Positions 22,993 through 31,201 of a stretch of DNA of 32,029 nt are shown here, one piece after another. Below the pieces are notes generated by a model. The model was not told the DNA's origin, did no database searches, and was given only the letters and a program-made list of their open reading frames with translations. The stretch's first letter is position 1, and the number at the start of each line of letters is the position of its first letter. The position numbers and the translations under genes were made by a program. This stretch comes from Clostridia bacterium (GTDB lineage: Bacteria; Bacillota; Clostridia; Christensenellales; Aristaeellaceae). The stretch lies in the NCBI GenBank assembly GCA_900769875.1, contig CAAGII010000207.1, forward strand, positions 1 to 32,029. The letters run 5' to 3'.

Positions 22993-24051
22993 ATGCGTAC
23001 CATCCGGGAATGCCTTCAGAAAATGACCATCAGTCAGTTCAGGGACATCGCCTTCCGTCTGGAGCTTACGCCGCCGGAGGACGAGGGTCGCAGCTCATGG
23101 ATTCAGCTTCTTGAGGAAAAGATCACCTCCGACCCCGCCGATCTGTACGCCAGCATCGGCCGCAGCGGCTGGGACGCGCTCAAGCCGTATCTGGAGGGCG
23201 CATCGGGCGAGATCGCGGTGCCCATCTATGCAGCGAACGACAGCGAGCCGCTCCGCGACGCGCTGGAGATGCTCCGCCTCTACGGCCTTGCGTGGCGCGA
23301 CAGGAAGAGCTGGCATATCAATCCGTATGTGGCGGGCGTGCTTCCCCGCTCCGACAAGGTGTGGGAGCAGCTCCAAAACGACGACATCATCGTCACCATC
23401 GCCATGGGCTATCTGCGCATCTACGGCATGCTGCCCAAGGATTCCCTGATCGCCATGATGCTCGGTGATACGGCGCAGAAGGACCGTGAGCGCACGGAAA
23501 ACTATATCATCTGGCTCATTCTCCACCGCTGGGGGATCGATTGCACGCTGATGGTGGGCAAGGATATCTGGTTCGTGCTGCCCTATCTCGACGATCCGCA
23601 CGATCTGTACAGGGAAATCCGGAAGAGCGAGGGCGAAGCGCCGGACTACGCGTGCTACAGCCAGGAGGAGGCGATCGTCTGCGGATGCGGCGGCCTCATC
23701 GGGCACAGCGAGGACTACAGGGAGGCGCTTGCGGTCTATCGCCGCCATCATGTGAGCGAGCACGATGCAATGCAGGTACTGGCTGACGCCGCCGCATTCT
23801 TTCAGGAGTCGATGTTTGAGAAAGCCTACAGTACGCTCTGCGATCCCTTCGAGCATCCGCTCACGCCCCGGGAGACCAATGTGCTGTCCGAGGTTCTGCT
23901 GCATGTGCCGCTGTGGCACCTCAAGGGGCATACGCTCTACGATACCGGTCTGCGCGTCGGGCCGGTCAAGCCCGGCGGCATCAAACTGACGGATCCCTGC
24001 CCGTGCGGCTCCGGCCGCCAGTACGGCAAATGCTGCGGACGCTTCCAGTGA
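22993..24051 (+). CDS. SEC-C motif protein of unknown function
   Basis: A 352-residue soluble protein ending in the zinc-binding SEC-C motif PCPCGSGRQYGKCCGRF, the same metal knuckle found at the end of SecA, used for protein or ribosome contacts. The first 330 residues are mainly helical, with winged-helix-like segments (TISQFRDIAFRLELTPPEDE; RLYGLAWRDRKSWHINPYV) reminiscent of domains that precede SEC-C in uncharacterised proteins. ATG at 22993 follows AGGAGGAG; a far longer open frame upstream runs antisense through the isomerase and is not real. A TACCAT -10-like sequence at 22963-22968 may be its promoter. A perfect terminator follows at 24069. Confidence 0.85.
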   Translation: MRTIRECLQKMTISQFRDIAFRLELTPPEDEGRSSWIQLLEEKITSDPADLYASIGRSGWDALKPYLEGASGEIAVPIYAANDSEPLRDALEMLRLYGLAWRDRKSWHINPYVAGVLPRSDKVWEQLQNDDIIVTIAMGYLRIYGMLPKDSLIAMMLGDTAQKDRERTENYIIWLILHRWGIDCTLMVGKDIWFVLPYLDDPHDLYREIRKSEGEAPDYACYSQEEAIVCGCGGLIGHSEDYREALAVYRRHHVSEHDAMQVLADAAAFFQESMFEKAYSTLCDPFEHPLTPRETNVLSEVLLHVPLWHLKGHTLYDTGLRVGPVKPGGIKLTDPCPCGSGRQYGKCCGRFQ

Positions 24052-24068
24052 CCGCCCGCACCCATCGC

Positions 24069-24101
24069 GCCGCGCCCGCTCATGACGGGGCGCGGCTTTT
24101 T
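24069..24101 (+). terminator. Terminator after the SEC-C gene
   Basis: GCCGCGCCC (24069-24077) pairs perfectly with GGGCGCGGC (24088-24096), loop of 10, then TTTTT. Confidence 0.9.
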
Positions 24102-24112
24102 GCGTGCGCGGA

Positions 24113-24141
24113 TTGACTTCATTTGCGCGCTATGCTATACT
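24113..24141 (+). promoter_or_regulatory. Promoter of the coiled-coil repeat gene
   Basis: TTGACT (24113-24118), 17 bases and TATACT (24136-24141), with TGC directly before the -10, making it an extended -10. It lies 45 bases upstream of the ATG and is the strongest promoter in the host-like half. Confidence 0.85.
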
Positions 24142-24185
24142 TTTCCAAAATAGATCGTATATCTATCCATGCAGGAGGTGCGTTC

Positions 24186-25769
24186 ATGAAATCCAAGGGA
24201 ATGGCCATTCTTAGCGTTGTGCTGGCGCTATGCCTGATTGTATCCGGCTTTGGCTGGTATCGCGACCACAGCGGAAAGGTGCAGCAGGTGGACAGCCTGA
24301 CCGCCGAGAACACCAGTCAGGCCACGCGCATTGAGAGCCTTACGAACGAAAACGCGGATCAGGCCGCAAGGATCGACTCGCTCACTGCCGACGTCGCCGA
24401 CAAGGCCGCGCAGATCGAAGCCCTGAATGCCGACGTTGCCGATAAGGCCGCGCAGATCGACGCGCTGAACGCCGACGTTGCCGACAAGGCCGCGCAGATT
24501 GACGCGCTGAACGCCGACATCGCCGACAAGACCGCGCAGATTGCCGCGCTGTCCGCCGACACTGCCGATAAGACCGCGCAGATCGACGCGCTGAACGCCG
24601 ACGTCACCGATAAGACCGCGCAGATTGACGCGCTGACCGCCGACACTGCCGATAAGACCGCGCAGATTGACGCGCTGAACGCCGACGTTGCCGACAAGAC
24701 CGCGCAGATCGACGTGCTGACTACCGACGGCGCAGACAAGGCCACGCAGATCGCGACCCTGACCGCCGACATCACAGACAAGGCCGCACAGATTGAGGCG
24801 CTGACTGCCGCCGACGCAGACAAAGCCGCGCAGATCGCGACCCTGACCGCAGACATCACCGCGAAGGCTGCGCAGATTGAGACGCTGACCGCCGACAATA
24901 CCGACAAGGCCGCGCAGATTGAGGCGCTGACTGCCGACGGCGTGGACAAGCAGGCGCAGATTACCGGCCTGACCGCCTCCAACACTGACATGACCGCACA
25001 GATTGCCGCGCTGTCCGCCGACGTGTCCGACAAGGCCGCGCAGATTGCGGCCCTGACCGCCGACATCACCGCGAAGGCCGCGCAGATCGACACCCTGACC
25101 GCCGACTCCGCCGACAAAACCGCGCAGATTGACGCGCTGACCGCCGACGGCGCGGACAAGGCCGCGCAGATCGCGACCCTGACCGCCGACATCACCGCGA
25201 AGGCCGCGCAGATCGACGCGCTGACCGCCGACGCCGAAAGCAGAGCTGCCCAGATCGTGGCATTGCAGGCGCAGCTCGCATCCCAGCCCCCCAAGGAGGA
25301 TCTGACCTCCATCACGGAGGGCGAGTATGCCTCGACCAAGCGCTTCATCAGCCAGCTGCAGCAGCACGACTTCGCCTACTACACCGTGGAAGCGCCTGAC
25401 AGCGCCACCGGCTACGAAAAGATTTCCTTCCCCGTGGGACACAAGCTGGAGAACGGCGCGGAGCTGGTGTACGGCGTGAGCGCGTATTTCTGCGACTCCA
25501 ACGAGCGCATGCTCCTGCGCGTGTGGAACCTGATCAGCTTTGAGGAGGCAAACCTCGCGCCTGTGATGGAGCTGTGCAACACGCTCAACGCACAGTGGCT
25601 GATGTGCAAGTTCCATGTGGATCTGACCGACTGCAGCGTGACCGTCTGCTGCGATGTGCCGCTGGCGGACGTGGCCGAGATGGGCGGCGTGATGTGGGAC
25701 GCGTTCGATACCATGGACTACATGCTGGTCTCCTCGCTGGAGCAGCTGCTTCCCTACCATATCCGTTAA
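24186..25769 (+). CDS. Membrane-anchored coiled-coil repeat protein with C-terminal YbjN-like domain
   Basis: A 527-residue protein. After ATG 24186 (preceded by GGAGG) comes an N-terminal signal anchor (AILSVVLALCLIVSGFGW, about 7-24). From residue 38 to 359 there are 23 tandem 14-residue units of the type LTADVADKAAQIDA; the first two are degenerate. Hydrophobic residues at unit positions 1, 5 and 12 fit a heptad register (d, a, a), so this should be a parallel coiled-coil rod of about 320 residues. The last 168 residues are globular; YEKISFPVGHKLENG, WNLISFEEANLAPVMELCN and MLVSSLEQLL give a YbjN/type-III-chaperone-like impression, held with low confidence. The rod would present this domain away from the membrane. 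No enzyme motif is seen. Confidence 0.8.
   Translation: MKSKGMAILSVVLALCLIVSGFGWYRDHSGKVQQVDSLTAENTSQATRIESLTNENADQAARIDSLTADVADKAAQIEALNADVADKAAQIDALNADVADKAAQIDALNADIADKTAQIAALSADTADKTAQIDALNADVTDKTAQIDALTADTADKTAQIDALNADVADKTAQIDVLTTDGADKATQIATLTADITDKAAQIEALTAADADKAAQIATLTADITAKAAQIETLTADNTDKAAQIEALTADGVDKQAQITGLTASNTDMTAQIAALSADVSDKAAQIAALTADITAKAAQIDTLTADSADKTAQIDALTADGADKAAQIATLTADITAKAAQIDALTADAESRAAQIVALQAQLASQPPKEDLTSITEGEYASTKRFISQLQQHDFAYYTVEAPDSATGYEKISFPVGHKLENGAELVYGVSAYFCDSNERMLLRVWNLISFEEANLAPVMELCNTLNAQWLMCKFHVDLTDCSVTVCCDVPLADVAEMGGVMWDAFDTMDYMLVSSLEQLLPYHIR
24297..25262 (+). repeat. 23 tandem 42-bp repeats
   Basis: The coding repeats are also DNA repeats: 966 bases equal exactly 23 x 42, built around variants of GCCGACaagGCCGCGCAGAT. 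Units vary at the second codon (ACC or AAC) and in the middle, and some adjacent units are near-identical (24423-24506). Copy number is therefore open to slippage and to assembly collapse. Confidence 0.9.
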
Positions 25770-25775
25770 CCGATC

Positions 25776-25815
25776 GGGGCATGATGGCCGGATGAGCGGC
25801 TGTCATGCCCCTTTT
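25776..25815 (+). terminator. Terminator after the coiled-coil gene
   Basis: GGGGCATGA (25776-25784) pairs with TCATGCCCC (25803-25811), with an inner GCCG/CGGC pairing, then TTTT. Confidence 0.88.
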
Positions 25816-25878
25816 GCGACTCGCCCGGGATGCGGGCGGCACAGCGTGCCCTGACGGCATAATATTTCGCGCACACGC

Positions 25879-25906
25879 TTCCCATCATGGAAAAGTGTGG
25901 TATACT
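25879..25906 (+). promoter_or_regulatory. Promoter of the nucleotidase gene
   Basis: TTCCCA (25879-25884), 16 bases and TATACT (25901-25906), with TGG directly before the -10 (extended -10). It lies 45 bases upstream of ATG 25951. Confidence 0.6.
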
Positions 25907-25950
25907 TGACTCAAAGCTGCCCTGCGGCAGCAAAAAAAGGAGGGTTTCCT

Positions 25951-27738
25951 ATGCGTCGTACCGTTTCCCGCATGGCGCTGCTGTTGGCGGCAGTGCTGTG
26001 CATGGTATGGCTGGCCCCCGCTGTGGCGGAGAGCAGTGATACCGTGGATATCCTGTTTCTGGCGACGTCCGACATTCATGGTCAGGTGTTCGCCACCGAC
26101 TACACTGCTGACGTGAGCGCATCGGGCAGCTATCGTCAGGGTCTGACCCGCGTGGCTACCTACATCAAGGAGATGCGCGAGCAGAACAGCAACGTGTTCC
26201 TCGGTGACTGCGGCGATACCATTCAGGGCACGCCCCTCACCTACTACTACGCCTTCTACAAGGGTCTGGACGAGGATCCCATGGTGAAGGCCATGCGCGC
26301 GCTTGACTACGACCTGTGGGTGCTTGGCAACCATGAGTTCAACTACGGTCTGGAGATTCTGAACCGTCAGCTTGATAACGCCACCACCACCGAAGCGGAT
26401 GGCTCCAGCATCGCCATGTCCATGGCCAACTACCTTGACGCGTCCACCAACACAGACGACAGCCGCGACTGGAACACCTGGAAGGGCTATCAGCCCTACC
26501 TGCTGCGCGACTACGAGGGCGTGACCGTGGCCGTGATGGGCATGGGCAACCCCAACATCGCCAAGTGGGACGTGCCCGAAAACTGGGAGGGCATCTACTT
26601 CGCCAACCCCATCGAAACCTACCTGCACTATGAGCAGGAAATGGTCGAGAAGAGCGACGTCATCGTGCTGTACAGCCATTCCGGCATCGACAACGATGCG
26701 GATTCCGACTTCATGCGCGCGCTGGTGGAGCAGACCGACACCATCGACCTTATCTTCTCCGGCCACGAGCACCGCAACGGCGTGACCGAGGTCACCAACA
26801 AGGCCGGCAAGGTGGTGCCGATCATTTCGCCCAGCACCAAGTGCAACGCCATCGGACAGGCCCGCGTGACCGTGAACAAAGCCAGCGGCGAAAAGACCGT
26901 GACAGCCGAGAACGTGCCCATGCGCGAGTATCCCATCGACAGCGAGCTGGAAGCCCTGATCGCCCCCTACGAGCAGGCCGCGTGGAACGACTACATGCTC
27001 CAGCCCATCGGCAAGGCGGCGGGCGACTTCACTGCCTCCGGTCTGGGCACCGCGCCCTCCGCGTTTGTGGATCTGGTCAACCGCGTGCAGATCTGGGGCG
27101 CGTATGACTCCACCGGCATGAACACCCCCGACGATACGCACGACGATCAGCCCGCACAGCTTTCCATCACCGCGCCCCTGACCAGCGGCAACGCGGAAAA
27201 CCTGATTGCCGCGGGCGATATCATGCTGGGCGACATGTTCCGCCTCTACCGGTATGAGAACTGGTTCTACCAGATCACCATGACCGGCAAGGAGGTGCGC
27301 ACCTGGCTGGAGTTCTCCGCCTCCAAGCTCGGCTATGACGAGCAGGGCGCGCTGGTGGTGAACGGCGGCCTGACCTACTACGATGTGATCTACGGCGACG
27401 GCTTCAGCTACGATGTGGATGTGAGCGCCCCCGCCGACAGCCGCATTGTGTCCATGACCTATCAGGGCGTGGAGGTCAAGGACGACGACGTGTTCACCGT
27501 GGTGGTCAACAACTACCGCTACAACGGCGGCGGCGACTACATCAAGTACCTCAACGAGCACGGCTGCCCCTTCACCCCCAACGACGCTTCCCGCGTGATC
27601 TACTCCACCCAGTACGACATGGTGCAGGGCGAGGATATGGGTCAGGCGCGCAACCTGCTGGCCGAGTACATCCGCCAGCACGGCGAGATCGTGCCTGAAA
27701 TCACCTCCACCTGGAAGCTTGTGAACGTCAACAAGTAA
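25951..27738 (+). CDS. Exported 5'-nucleotidase / 2',3'-cyclic nucleotide phosphodiesterase
   Basis: A 595-residue secreted metallophosphoesterase. ATG at 25951 follows AAGGAGG and gives a signal peptide ending near VAES (about residue 27). The metallophosphatase domain (about 30-300) shows the full dimetal set: ATSDIHGQ (D41, H43), LGDCGDTIQGTP, VLGNHEFNYG, VLYSHSGID and FSGHEHRNG. The C-terminal 5'-nucleotidase domain (about 345-560) holds the substrate-stacking region and MLGDMFRLYRYENWFYQITM. Such enzymes strip phosphate from external nucleotides so that nucleosides and phosphate can be taken up. No LPXTG or lipobox is visible, so the protein is probably released. Whether it prefers 5'-nucleotides or cyclic 2',3'-nucleotides cannot be told. 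Confidence 0.94.
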   Translation: MRRTVSRMALLLAAVLCMVWLAPAVAESSDTVDILFLATSDIHGQVFATDYTADVSASGSYRQGLTRVATYIKEMREQNSNVFLGDCGDTIQGTPLTYYYAFYKGLDEDPMVKAMRALDYDLWVLGNHEFNYGLEILNRQLDNATTTEADGSSIAMSMANYLDASTNTDDSRDWNTWKGYQPYLLRDYEGVTVAVMGMGNPNIAKWDVPENWEGIYFANPIETYLHYEQEMVEKSDVIVLYSHSGIDNDADSDFMRALVEQTDTIDLIFSGHEHRNGVTEVTNKAGKVVPIISPSTKCNAIGQARVTVNKASGEKTVTAENVPMREYPIDSELEALIAPYEQAAWNDYMLQPIGKAAGDFTASGLGTAPSAFVDLVNRVQIWGAYDSTGMNTPDDTHDDQPAQLSITAPLTSGNAENLIAAGDIMLGDMFRLYRYENWFYQITMTGKEVRTWLEFSASKLGYDEQGALVVNGGLTYYDVIYGDGFSYDVDVSAPADSRIVSMTYQGVEVKDDDVFTVVVNNYRYNGGGDYIKYLNEHGCPFTPNDASRVIYSTQYDMVQGEDMGQARNLLAEYIRQHGEIVPEITSTWKLVNVNK

Positions 27739-27747
27739 GCCTTTCGC

Positions 27748-27793
27748 AGCGCGGCATGCCTCGCCCTCCGGCGCAGAGCATGCCGCGCTTTTT
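27748..27793 (+). terminator. Terminator after the nucleotidase
   Basis: AGCGCGGCATG (27748-27758) pairs perfectly with CATGCCGCGCT (27779-27789), then TTTTT. The 11-pair stem is the longest perfect stem among the host terminators. Confidence 0.92.
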
Positions 27794-27857
27794 GCATGGC
27801 AGGAAGCCTGCCCGTGACATCCGTCCGTTTTCGGGCGGACGATTTTGCTTCAGGACG

Positions 27858-27886
27858 TTTACTTTTCCCGCCGGATATGCTACCAT
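27858..27886 (+). promoter_or_regulatory. Candidate promoter of the LRR protein gene
   Basis: TTTACT (27858-27863), 17 bases and TACCAT (27881-27886) preceded by TGC. The same TGCTACCAT appears in the promoter at 30308, which supports both. Confidence 0.5.
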
Positions 27887-27947
27887 TGGCTATCATGACA
27901 GTCTCTCTCAACAGGATTCATCAGGATAGCCCGGAGGTGGTTTGTTC

Positions 27948-30248
27948 ATGTGGAGCAGGAGATTTTTGATCGTGTTGCTGGCAGCGCTCCTGTGTTTTCT
28001 GATAACCGGCGTAGCATGCGCCGAGCGGCAGGGCGATTTCGAGTACAGCGTGCTCTCGGACGGCTCGGTGAGCGTCGACAGATACCGGGGCGCAGCACCC
28101 TCGGTGAGCATACCGTCCCGGATCGCCGGAAGGAACGTAACGCGCATCGGCGACAGCGCCTTCATCTACAACGCTTTGCTGGAAAGCGTCGTCATTCCGG
28201 AGGGCGTGCTTTCCATCGGCGCGTCCGCGTTCAGCCATTGCTCCGCGCTGCGCGACGTGCGCCTTTCGGGCACGGTCACGCGCATTGGCAAGCTGGCGTT
28301 TTCATGGTGCAGCGCCATGACGGCCATCACCATCCCGGGGAATGTGAAAAGCATTGAGGAAGCCGCGTTTGCCGGCAGCCAGTCGCTGCGCGACGTCGCC
28401 CTTGAGGAAGGCGTGGCATCCATTGGCGAAAACGCCTTTCGGGAATGCGATATCAGGAGCATCACCCTCCCCGACAGCCTGACCGCCATCGGCAGCAACC
28501 CGTTCGTCAACTGCAAGCAGCTGAGCGAGATCGTTGTATCGCCAGGCCATCCATCCCTCAGGCTGCAGGACGGCATGCTGCTGAGCACCAGGGATCAAAG
28601 GCTGATCTGCTTCCTGCAGCTGAATCTGGCGCAGAGGTTTGAAGCGGACGGCGTGCGTATGGCACATTGGCAGCTCGCGATTCCCGACGGCGTCAGGGTC
28701 ATCGACCCGTATGCGCTCATGAACTGCTACTATATGACGGACGTCTCCATTCCGGGCAGCGTCACAGACATCGGCGAGGGCGCCTTTTACAACTGCAGCG
28801 GGCTTGGGAGCGTCACGATTCCAAACGGCGTCAAAGTCATCCGCCAGAACACCTTCGCGGGCTGCATGATGCTGGAAAGCGTCGACATCCCGGAGAGCGT
28901 TGTCACCATCGAGGCGAAGGCGTTCGACGGCTGCGGCGCACTGCACGCCATCAGTCTGCCGCAGAGCATCACCTCCATGGACGGCAATCCGTTTACCGGC
29001 TGCGCCAATCTCCGCAGCATCAGCCTTGCGCCGGAGCATCCCTGCCTTGTCCTCCGGGACGGCGTGCTATTCAGCGAGCAGGGCAGGCGCCTGGTGTGCT
29101 ATCCCCTCACGCTGCGTCAGAGCAGCTACACCATTCCGCAGGGAACGCGCGTCATCGGGAAATACGCATTCATGAACAGTCAGCCGGAAAGCATCGTGAT
29201 TCCGGACAGCGTGACGGACATCGAGCCCAATGCGTTCTTCGGTTGCAACTCGCTGCGCAGCATCAGCATTCCCGGCAGCGTCAGAACCGTCAGGCAGTGC
29301 GCCTTCAATCTGTGCAGCGCGCTGGAGAGCGTCGAGCTGTGCGAGGGCGTCGCAGAGCTTGAGACTCAGGCTTTCGTGAATTGCAGTGCGCTTGAAAGCG
29401 TGGACGTCGCGCAGAGCGTGACCCGGTTTGATGAGCACTCGTTCTACAACACCCCGTCCATCGTGCTGACCGTGAGGCGCGATTCCGCCGCCGAGGCCTT
29501 CGCCGTGAAGAGCGGATACCTCTATGTGTATCCCGCGAAGGGCAAGTTCACCTACCGCGTTGTATCCGGCAGCAGCATCCCTTCGGTGGAGATTACGCGC
29601 TATGCCGGCGACGAAAAGGAAGTGGAGATCCCGGAAAAGCTTTCGGGCTTTCAGGTCACCGGCATCGCGCAGGACGCGTTTGCGTACTGCGCGTCCGTCC
29701 GCAGCGTCATCATTCCAGACAGCGTGCAGCACCTGGAGGGCAATCCGTTCATCGGCTGCGTGAATCTGCGCGAAATCAGGGTCTCGCCCGGGCATCCCAC
29801 GCTGGGCACGGACGGAAGAAGCCTCTATCAAAAGACGGGGACGCTGCTGTGCTATTTCGCGGGCAAAACGGACAGCGCCTATGAGATTCCGGATTTCATC
29901 AGGCATATCGGCGCGGGCGCGTTCGCGTCCTGCCCGTCGCTTCAGAGCGTCACCATCCCGGGCAGCGTGCTGAGCATCGAACGGCGCGCGTTCCTCTGGT
30001 GCAGCGCGCTTGAGCATATCACCATCCCGGACGGCGTGCGCACCATCGGTAAGGAGGCGTTCTTCGGCATCGAGAGCCTGAGGGATGTGATCCTGCCCTC
30101 CAGCGTGTCCTCCATTGGCAACGAAGCGTTCAACAACAGTCCGAACGTGACGCTGACCGTGCCAAAAGGCAGCTACGCGGAGCGCTACGCGAAAAAGCGC
30201 CGTCTTGACTACCGCTATCCCGACGCGCAGGAGCCGTCCATCCCCTGA
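27948..30248 (+). CDS. Secreted BspA-type leucine-rich repeat protein
   Basis: A 766-residue exported protein. ATG at 27948 follows CGGAGGTGG, giving a signal peptide (RRFLIVLLAALLCFLITGVA, cleavage near CAE). The rest is BspA/LRR_5-type repeats of about 23 residues with the core IPxxVxxIGxxAFxxCxxL, for example SVVIPEGVLSIGASAFSHCS and SVTIPGSVLSIERRAFLWCS. The repeats come in three blocks separated by non-repeat strands: FEYSVLSDGSVSVDRYRG near the start and FTYRVVSGSSIPSVEITRYA near residue 530 are paralogous block openers. Each block also carries a PxHPxLxxxDG..L segment. No cell-wall anchor is present, and the C-terminus (YPDAQEPSIP) is plain. Likely roles are adhesion or host and matrix binding, inferred from the family. 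Confidence 0.92.
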   Translation: MWSRRFLIVLLAALLCFLITGVACAERQGDFEYSVLSDGSVSVDRYRGAAPSVSIPSRIAGRNVTRIGDSAFIYNALLESVVIPEGVLSIGASAFSHCSALRDVRLSGTVTRIGKLAFSWCSAMTAITIPGNVKSIEEAAFAGSQSLRDVALEEGVASIGENAFRECDIRSITLPDSLTAIGSNPFVNCKQLSEIVVSPGHPSLRLQDGMLLSTRDQRLICFLQLNLAQRFEADGVRMAHWQLAIPDGVRVIDPYALMNCYYMTDVSIPGSVTDIGEGAFYNCSGLGSVTIPNGVKVIRQNTFAGCMMLESVDIPESVVTIEAKAFDGCGALHAISLPQSITSMDGNPFTGCANLRSISLAPEHPCLVLRDGVLFSEQGRRLVCYPLTLRQSSYTIPQGTRVIGKYAFMNSQPESIVIPDSVTDIEPNAFFGCNSLRSISIPGSVRTVRQCAFNLCSALESVELCEGVAELETQAFVNCSALESVDVAQSVTRFDEHSFYNTPSIVLTVRRDSAAEAFAVKSGYLYVYPAKGKFTYRVVSGSSIPSVEITRYAGDEKEVEIPEKLSGFQVTGIAQDAFAYCASVRSVIIPDSVQHLEGNPFIGCVNLREIRVSPGHPTLGTDGRSLYQKTGTLLCYFAGKTDSAYEIPDFIRHIGAGAFASCPSLQSVTIPGSVLSIERRAFLWCSALEHITIPDGVRTIGKEAFFGIESLRDVILPSSVSSIGNEAFNNSPNVTLTVPKGSYAERYAKKRRLDYRYPDAQEPSIP

Positions 30249-30307
30249 CGCGGACCGCCGCAACCGCAGGTTGCCATGCAAAGCGCCGCCATGACAACCG
30301 GATTTGC

Positions 30308-30336
30308 TTGCGCAACCGCACAAAAGGTGCTACCAT
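30308..30336 (+). promoter_or_regulatory. Promoter of the XRE membrane protein gene
   Basis: TTGCGC (30308-30313), 17 bases and TACCAT (30331-30336), with TGC before the -10. The -10 overlaps an in-frame ATG at 30335, so that ATG cannot be the translation start. Confidence 0.55.
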
Positions 30337-30367
30337 GGATCAACCATCGACACAGGAGGAACACCCG

Positions 30368-30958
30368 ATGACCATTGAAATCGCAGACAGGCTGACTGCG
30401 CTGCGTCGCGAGCGCGGCATGAGTCAGGAGGAGCTTGCGGAAAAGCTGCATGTCAGCCGCCAGGCAGTCTCCAAGTGGGAGCGCGCGGAGGCTTCGCCGG
30501 ACACCGACAACCTGATCGCGCTCGCGGAGCTGTATCAGATTTCGCTGGATTCCCTGCTGCGCCCGGCGGAGCAGCAGCCCGAGGCTCAGCAGCCCGAGCC
30601 GCGCCCCTCCGTCGGGGACGAGATCGATCCCGACAATCCCCTGCCCCACGGCAGCTTCTTCGACCACATCGCCATGGCAAAGCGCGCGGCGTTCCCGTAT
30701 CCGGCGCTGGTTGCGTTTGTGTATCTGGCGCTCGGGTGCTGCTTCGGGCTGTGGCATCCGGGCTGGATCATCTTTCTGACCATTCCGCTGTACTACCTTG
30801 CGCCGTCCGACCGCAGCCTGCCCAGACTGCTGGGCAATCCGGTGCTGGTCACCATCATCTACCTGCTGCTGGGCTTTCAATGCGGATTGTGGCATCCGGG
30901 CTGGCTGATCTTCTTTGCCATTCCGCTCTTCAACGCCGCCACGAACCGCCAGGGCTGA
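30368..30958 (+). CDS. XRE-family regulator fused to a duplicated membrane hairpin
   Basis: A 196-residue protein. ATG at 30368 follows AGGAGG. Residues 5-64 form a Cro/cI-type helix-turn-helix (ALRRERGMSQEELAEKLHVS, RQAVSKWERAEASPD). A Gln/Pro/Glu linker (66-82) follows. Residues about 109-144 and 157-189 are two copies of one hydrophobic unit, each holding GLWHPGW: YLALGCCFGLWHPGWIIFLT and YLLLGFQCGLWHPGWLIFFA. The protein should therefore be a membrane-tethered DNA-binding protein. The duplicated motif may sense something at or in the membrane; its ligand is unknown. It has its own promoter and terminator and no obvious operon partner. Confidence 0.88.
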   Translation: MTIEIADRLTALRRERGMSQEELAEKLHVSRQAVSKWERAEASPDTDNLIALAELYQISLDSLLRPAEQQPEAQQPEPRPSVGDEIDPDNPLPHGSFFDHIAMAKRAAFPYPALVAFVYLALGCCFGLWHPGWIIFLTIPLYYLAPSDRSLPRLLGNPVLVTIIYLLLGFQCGLWHPGWLIFFAIPLFNAATNRQG

Positions 30959-30977
30959 AAAGCGGCAATCCATGCGC

Positions 30978-31011
30978 GTCCTCCGGGGGCAATGCCTCTC
31001 GGAGGACTTTT
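30978..31011 (+). terminator. Terminator after the XRE membrane protein
   Basis: GTCCTCCG (30978-30985) pairs perfectly with CGGAGGAC (31000-31007), then TTTT. The remaining bases up to 31201 hold no gene; they contain only the leader of the M3 peptidase gene. Confidence 0.88.
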
Positions 31012-31201
31012 GCGTATCCGCACGACAAAACGCGGCAAGCGCCTTCCGCAGCGCCCGCAATACAAGAAAAACACAATACGAGTTGCCTGCAACGCAAGAG
31101 GAAATTGGCATCTGGCGCAGAATTTGTCAAAATCATGCTTCCGGCGCCATGAAGCGTGCCGCGCGGCGGCGGATCAACCATCAGAGCAAAGGAGGGGCAT
31201 C

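Noticed and set aside
24297..25262. CRISPR array
   Set aside because: The 42-base units are contiguous without unique spacers, and the frame is coding throughout with a coherent heptad pattern.
24228..25760. Long open frames on the minus strand opposite the coiled-coil gene (about 510 and 329 codons)
   Set aside because: They arise because the 42-base repeat lacks stops in every frame. The translations are low-complexity mirror repeats without ribosome binding sites or signal peptides.
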